47,162 nucleotides of DNA, taken from an uncultured Prevotellaceae bacterium. GTDB taxonomy: Bacteria; Bacteroidota; Bacteroidia; Bacteroidales; Bacteroidaceae. Positions within the stretch are counted from its first letter, which is position 1. Every line of letters starts with the position of its first letter. The notes beneath the pieces are model-generated. The model did no database searches and was not told where the DNA came from. It saw only the letters and a list, made by a program, of their open reading frames with translations. Positions 43,257 through 47,162 of this stretch are shown here, piece by piece. Location of the stretch: assembly GCA_937898415.1 (NCBI GenBank), contig CALDLA010000086.1, forward strand, positions 1-47,162. Direction: 5' to 3'. The position numbers and the translations under genes are program-made.

Positions 43257-43882
43257 TAAAGTACACAAAGGATTATATTGCAAAGCTGCTGGACAAGTAT
43301 ATGGACGGCTCTTCGACTCTCGAGGAAGAAGACATCCTTGCAGACTACTTCCTTCGCGGAAATGTACCCGAGGAATGGGAGGACTATAGGCAACTCTTTA
43401 GCGAGATAAAGGCGATGAAACCAAAGCGGCTAAAGAGAAGATGGGCTTTCTGGGGTGTCGCTGCTGCAGCTGTCGCAGGTTTGCTTTATATTGCAGTACC
43501 AACTAAGCAAGTTGGCCTGCAACCTGAAGGCACAGATCTGACGGCTAAGACAGACACAGCAAGGACGATGCAGTCGAGAGAGACAGAAATGGAAGAAAAG
43601 GCCGATTCTGTAGAAATCATGCGTGACGAGCCCCGTCCCATGCAGTCCAGGAAACGCCGTCTGCGTAAGACAGAACCCACCATCAACGACTATGCCAAGA
43701 CATACACCATGATAGCTGATGCAGCAAAAGGACTGCAAGAGGCTGAAGAGCAGATTGCACAATGTCGGCAAGAACTCACGGAGGCACGGCTGTTGTCTCT
43801 CGGGTATGTCCCTGTAGAACAAGAAGACGGTACCATCCTATATATTAATGAACAAACAAAGTATTTGGCTTATGAAGAATAA
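43253..43882 (+). CDS. putative membrane-anchored anti-sigma protein (module 2)
   Basis: A 209-residue protein with a cytoplasmic N-terminal part (KLLDKYMDGSSTLEEEDILA) typical of Bacteroidetes anti-sigma or FecR-associated proteins, one membrane segment near residues 64-82, and a charged C-terminal region in which MQSR occurs twice (MQSRETEMEE and MQSRKRRLRK). No FecR domain is visible. Position after the sigma gene, with 4-bp overlap, supports the role. The following secreted-protein gene starts inside its last codons (11-bp overlap). Confidence 0.65.
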   Translation: MIKYTKDYIAKLLDKYMDGSSTLEEEDILADYFLRGNVPEEWEDYRQLFSEIKAMKPKRLKRRWAFWGVAAAAVAGLLYIAVPTKQVGLQPEGTDLTAKTDTARTMQSRETEMEEKADSVEIMRDEPRPMQSRKRRLRKTEPTINDYAKTYTMIADAAKGLQEAEEQIAQCRQELTEARLLSLGYVPVEQEDGTILYINEQTKYLAYEE

Positions 43883-44789
43883 ACTATTTCTGGCAGCAGG
43901 CATTCTAATGCTGATGCCCCTGACTACCCATGCACAAGGGTTTATCAAGCGTGCTTTCAACGTATTGATAACAAGTGAACCGGCACAAGTGGAAAGTAGT
44001 CACAAACTGAACAAGAACCCGGAAACGAGAGTCAAGGAGGGACAATTAGATGTCTACGAGTTTACAATACCCGCATCCCACCACGACTTGGTTGAGGATG
44101 TAGAGCGTGCCTTTGAACAGGACAAAGAGAAAGCCTACAGCATGAAAACGGCATCTGCTACAAGCAAGAAGTCATACGACTACACGAGTTTGGCCGTAGG
44201 TGGTGATGACAGCGGCTATCCATTGGGCGACATCAAGGGGTCACGTTATATCTACGCGCTTTTCCTTGATCCGGAAGATATGACCAAGACCCATCGTTAT
44301 GCATACGCTATGGAATGGCGTAAAGACGAAAAAGAAATTGTAGGAAAGCTCATTGTAACCTACGCCACTACGCAACAGTATCGTGAGAGCGGGAAAAAGG
44401 GAAGAATCTTTAGAATCAACGGCAATGACGTGAAACTGAGTGCCAACGGGTTTTCGTTTGGAGATGACGATTTGTTTAGCGGATTCTTCTCGATGGGCGA
44501 GGGTCTGTCAGCCTTTGGCAGCGACTCCACCTTTGTTAGCAGTAGCATCGGTTCTGAATCATGGCTCAGCCAGTTCAACACCTTCAAGAATCTCTTCCTG
44601 AAGAACCCCAATAGCACAGCATCCAATTACTATGCCTCGCACATATACAAGATGTGTAAGAAGGCCGACGCACTGGACGATATGGAGAAGAAGATGGTAA
44701 TCAAAGAACTTGAAAAAGTGATGAAGGCTACCAACGATGAATTCTTACAAGAAATGTTCCAAGCAAGTATCGAACGGCTAAAGAAGTAA
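43872..44789 (+). CDS. secreted protein of unknown function (sigma module 2)
   Basis: A 305-residue protein with a signal peptide (MKNKLFLAAGILMLMPLTTHAQ). The mature part is polar with strands and a helical end (KMVIKELEKVMKATNDEFLQ), without a motif I recognise. The start at 43872 puts the signal peptide at the N-terminus; an upstream ATG at 43848 would add charged residues in front of it. Like module 1, the sigma and anti-sigma genes are followed by a secreted protein. Confidence 0.78.
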   Translation: MKNKLFLAAGILMLMPLTTHAQGFIKRAFNVLITSEPAQVESSHKLNKNPETRVKEGQLDVYEFTIPASHHDLVEDVERAFEQDKEKAYSMKTASATSKKSYDYTSLAVGGDDSGYPLGDIKGSRYIYALFLDPEDMTKTHRYAYAMEWRKDEKEIVGKLIVTYATTQQYRESGKKGRIFRINGNDVKLSANGFSFGDDDLFSGFFSMGEGLSAFGSDSTFVSSSIGSESWLSQFNTFKNLFLKNPNSTASNYYASHIYKMCKKADALDDMEKKMVIKELEKVMKATNDEFLQEMFQASIERLKK

Positions 44790-44793
44790 ACCG

Positions 44794-46997
44794 ATGAAAC
44801 ATATTGGAATAATGGCACTCCTGCTGTTGATGGCAGCGGGAGCAGGGGAATCTACTGCCCAGACGAAAACAGATACGACCAAAGTAAAGAGCGATTCCAT
44901 CACCTGGAGTAAAGAACTCGATGGTGTGGTGATCAAGGCACAGAAGCAGCTTGTCAAACAGGAAATAGACCGCATAGGCTATGATGTCCAGGCTGACGAG
45001 GAATCGAAAACACAGACAGTAATGGATATGCTTCGCAAGGGCCTATGGTGACGGTCGACGGACAAGACAACATACTTGTCAAGGGCAATAGCAGCTATAA
45101 GATATACAAGAATGGGCATTATGACCCCAGCCTGTCGAAGAATGCCAAGGAAACCTTCAAGTCGATGCCCGCCTCTATGGTAAAGCGTATCGAAGTGGTT
45201 ACCGATCCTGGAGCACGCGAGGATGCCGAAGGCGTGGATGCCATCCTGAATATCGTGATGGTTGATGGTTCGAAGATGCAAGGCATGACGGGTGTAATAT
45301 CGGCTACCTATAACTCACTGAATCATCCAAACTTCTACGGCTCGCTGACGGGACAGATAGGTAAGCTGCTGACATCTGTGGAATACGGCTACGGAGGAAT
45401 GTCAAGCCGCGAGACAGAGAACAGTACCTATACAGACCGCACTTATCTTGATACGGGCAATCGAATGCTGTCCCAGTCTGACGGTACGAATCCTGGCTCC
45501 ATCCATTATGCCGACATCAATGCGAGCTACGACATCGACTCGCTGAACCTGCTGTCAGCCTCATTTGGGGGATACTTCTACAAGCTCAACGTGCAGGGTG
45601 ATAGCCGGACGTCGCTGAGCAACTCGTCAAACGATATTCTCTATCGATTTAATAACCACTACTGGATGCCCGGCTACAGCCATCATTCCTGGAACGGAAG
45701 GCTCGATTACGAGCACAAGACGCGTCGGAAGGGCGAGCGGCTCACTCTCTCGTACATGCTCGCCCTGACGCGTCAACATTCGGATCAGGAGAATACGTAC
45801 ACAGAAATAGTCAATGCTCCTTTCAAATATACAGGCAGTCTCCAGACAGAACGTGAGCGATTTACAGAACACACCTTCCAGACAGACTGGCTACGCCCAC
45901 TGGGCAAGGGACACCAGCTTGAGATTGGTACGAAATATATCGATCGCAACAACAACAGCCACAATACGCAGGACTTCTACGGTATCGACCTACTCACTAA
46001 CGACGAGTTCAGACACACCACCCGTGTACTCGCTGCATACGCTGACTACATCTACAATCACGAAAAGTGGTCGGCACGGGCCGGACTGCGCTATGAACAC
46101 AGCTATATGCAGGGTGAATATCCCGATGGGAAAGGCAATACCTACGACAAACATCTGAACGACTGGGTGCCACAAGCCTCGCTGAAGTACCAGATGACGG
46201 ATGCACAATCGTTGAAGTTGAGCTATATTACAAGCATCAACCGTCCAGGCATATCCTATCTGAATCCTGCTGTCGTTACATCGCCAATGGTTGTCCAACA
46301 GGGCAATCCTAATCTGGTGAGCTCACGAACGCAGCGTATCAGTCTTATCTATTCGTATATCCTACCTCATCTGACACTACAGATTGCCCCTGCCTATAAC
46401 TTCAGTTCAGGCGGCATCAGCTCCATTCAGACCGCTAAAAACGACATCCGATATAACACATACGATAATATCCTTCGCTATCGTCGATTCTCGATAGAGC
46501 AATACGTACAGTGGAAGCCATTCGATGGTACGATGTTTGTCATCAACAATAATCTGCGCTACGAGCACAACGAGAACCCCAACCTTGGCTATCGCACCTT
46601 TGGGTGGTCTGACAACTTCTATGCGAACCTCTCTCAAAAGCTACCTTGGAAGTTGCTTTTCTATGCAGTCACATACGGCAAGGTTGGCCATAGTCCCTCA
46701 GGCATCTACTACATGCAACATTCCTATTATGGTTACTACTTCTCCCTGCAACGCTCGTTCCTCAAGGATGACCGTCTGACGGTGCGCATCGCTGCAAACG
46801 CCCCATTCAACAAATACTGGACATCAGAGGCCGAGACCGTCAACGGTGACTATCGCGATTATCAGAAGTCGTGGAATCGTGCCCGTTCGTTCAGTCTCTC
46901 TGTCACTTGGCGCTTCGGGTCTCTTAAAGCCAACGTCAAGAAAACCGAGCATAGCATCGAAAATGATGATGTCGTTGGTGGAATTACTAAGAAATAA
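44794..46997 (+). pseudogene. outer-membrane beta-barrel (TonB-dependent receptor-like) gene with a frameshift
   Basis: The first part (44794-45051) encodes a signal peptide and the start of a plug-like region, then stops after MDMLRKGLW. The rest (45045-46997) continues in another frame with MVTVDGQDNILVKGN and a beta-barrel ending in TWRFGSLKANVKK. Restoring one base near 45040 (AAGG-GCC read as AAG GTG CCT) joins the two into about 734 residues and restores the family motif DMLRKVPMVTVDG. The CarboxypepD_reg domain usual at the N-terminus is lacking. It could be a true pseudogene, a phase-variable state, or a sequencing error. It follows the secreted-protein gene by 4 bp. Confidence 0.85.
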
Positions 46998-47162
46998 AGG
47001 TAATTTAGGGCTGATTTCGTGTTCAACATACAATGCGCGTTCATTTTTCGTGAACAAAGAGCTTTTTTTGAACAAAAAGTCTGGATATATAGAAGAAACG
47101 AGAGGCTTGGAAAAGCCGAGCGTGTTTGACCCCCGATGGCAAGCGATGTTGACCCTCACGGG
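46998..47162. other. non-coding edge with short repeats
   Basis: GTTCA-N7-TGAAC (47039-47055) is a short hairpin; TGAACAAA occurs at 47051-47058 and again at 47069-47076 after a T-run, so the stretch could act as a weak terminator. Near the edge two related sequences (TTTGACCCCCGATGG and GTTGACCCTCACGGG) occur within about 40 bases. No gene is seen. Confidence 0.4.

Noticed and set aside
45030..45060. Programmed ribosomal frameshift in the outer-membrane gene
   Set aside because: The site AAGGGCC is not a known slippery heptamer and no downstream stem was seen; a mutation or sequencing error is simpler.

Overview
The window looks like chromosomal DNA from a Prevotella-like member of the Bacteroidales. 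This rests on the Bacteroidetes-type promoter core (TAnnTTTG with an upstream TTTG) at several gene starts, A/T-rich translation starts, TlpA-type secreted thioredoxins, a DUF2723 protein, a DUF3098 protein, an outer-membrane beta-barrel protein of the Bacteroidetes family, and split HipA genes. No rRNA, tRNA, CRISPR array, transposase or phage gene was seen.

Layout. (1) 298-11907 is one long exporter operon: three successive pairs of half-size FtsX/MacB-like permeases (A1-B1, A2-B2, then A3-B3 after the ATPase), one LolD/MacB-like ATPase, a TolC-like outer-membrane protein and an HlyD-like adaptor. A sigma-54-like -24/-12 promoter and two TGTCC-N6-GGACA sites precede it. G-rich repeat elements lie inside tolC and between tolC and the adaptor gene. 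(2) 11979-21287 holds an ECF sigma factor, a membrane-anchored putative anti-sigma protein, a secreted protein of unknown function, and five secreted proteins whose genes share almost the same signal-peptide leader. Four of the five are TlpA-like thioredoxins. (3) 21420-23043 is a HipBST-type toxin-antitoxin module with two operators around its promoter. (4) 23063-27023 holds two convergent two-component systems: a sigma-54 activator with its kinase, and a kinase with a receiver-Fis regulator that lacks the AAA+ domain. (5) 27306-37925 is a second exporter operon: TolC, HlyD, three full-length (about 790 aa) MacB-like permeases and an ATPase, closed by a strong hairpin. (6) 38136-38811 is a HigBA toxin-antitoxin pair. 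(7) 38830-42690 holds a membrane-anchored winged-helix regulator, three 11-bp direct repeats, a DUF2723 membrane glycosyltransferase-like protein and a DUF3098 protein. (8) 42762-46997 holds a second ECF sigma/anti-sigma pair, a secreted protein and a frameshifted outer-membrane beta-barrel gene.

How it may work together (inference): the sigma-54 activator and its kinase are the obvious candidates to switch on the exporter operons, both of which carry sigma-54-like promoter sequences. The tripartite exporters would move a substrate from the inner membrane or periplasm across the outer membrane. The two ECF modules look like envelope-response circuits controlling secreted or outer-membrane proteins. 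The most unusual parts are the triplicated split-permease operon under an apparent sigma-54 enhancer, the shared-leader thioredoxin cluster, and the membrane-anchored winged-helix regulator next to PhoB-like 11-bp repeats.
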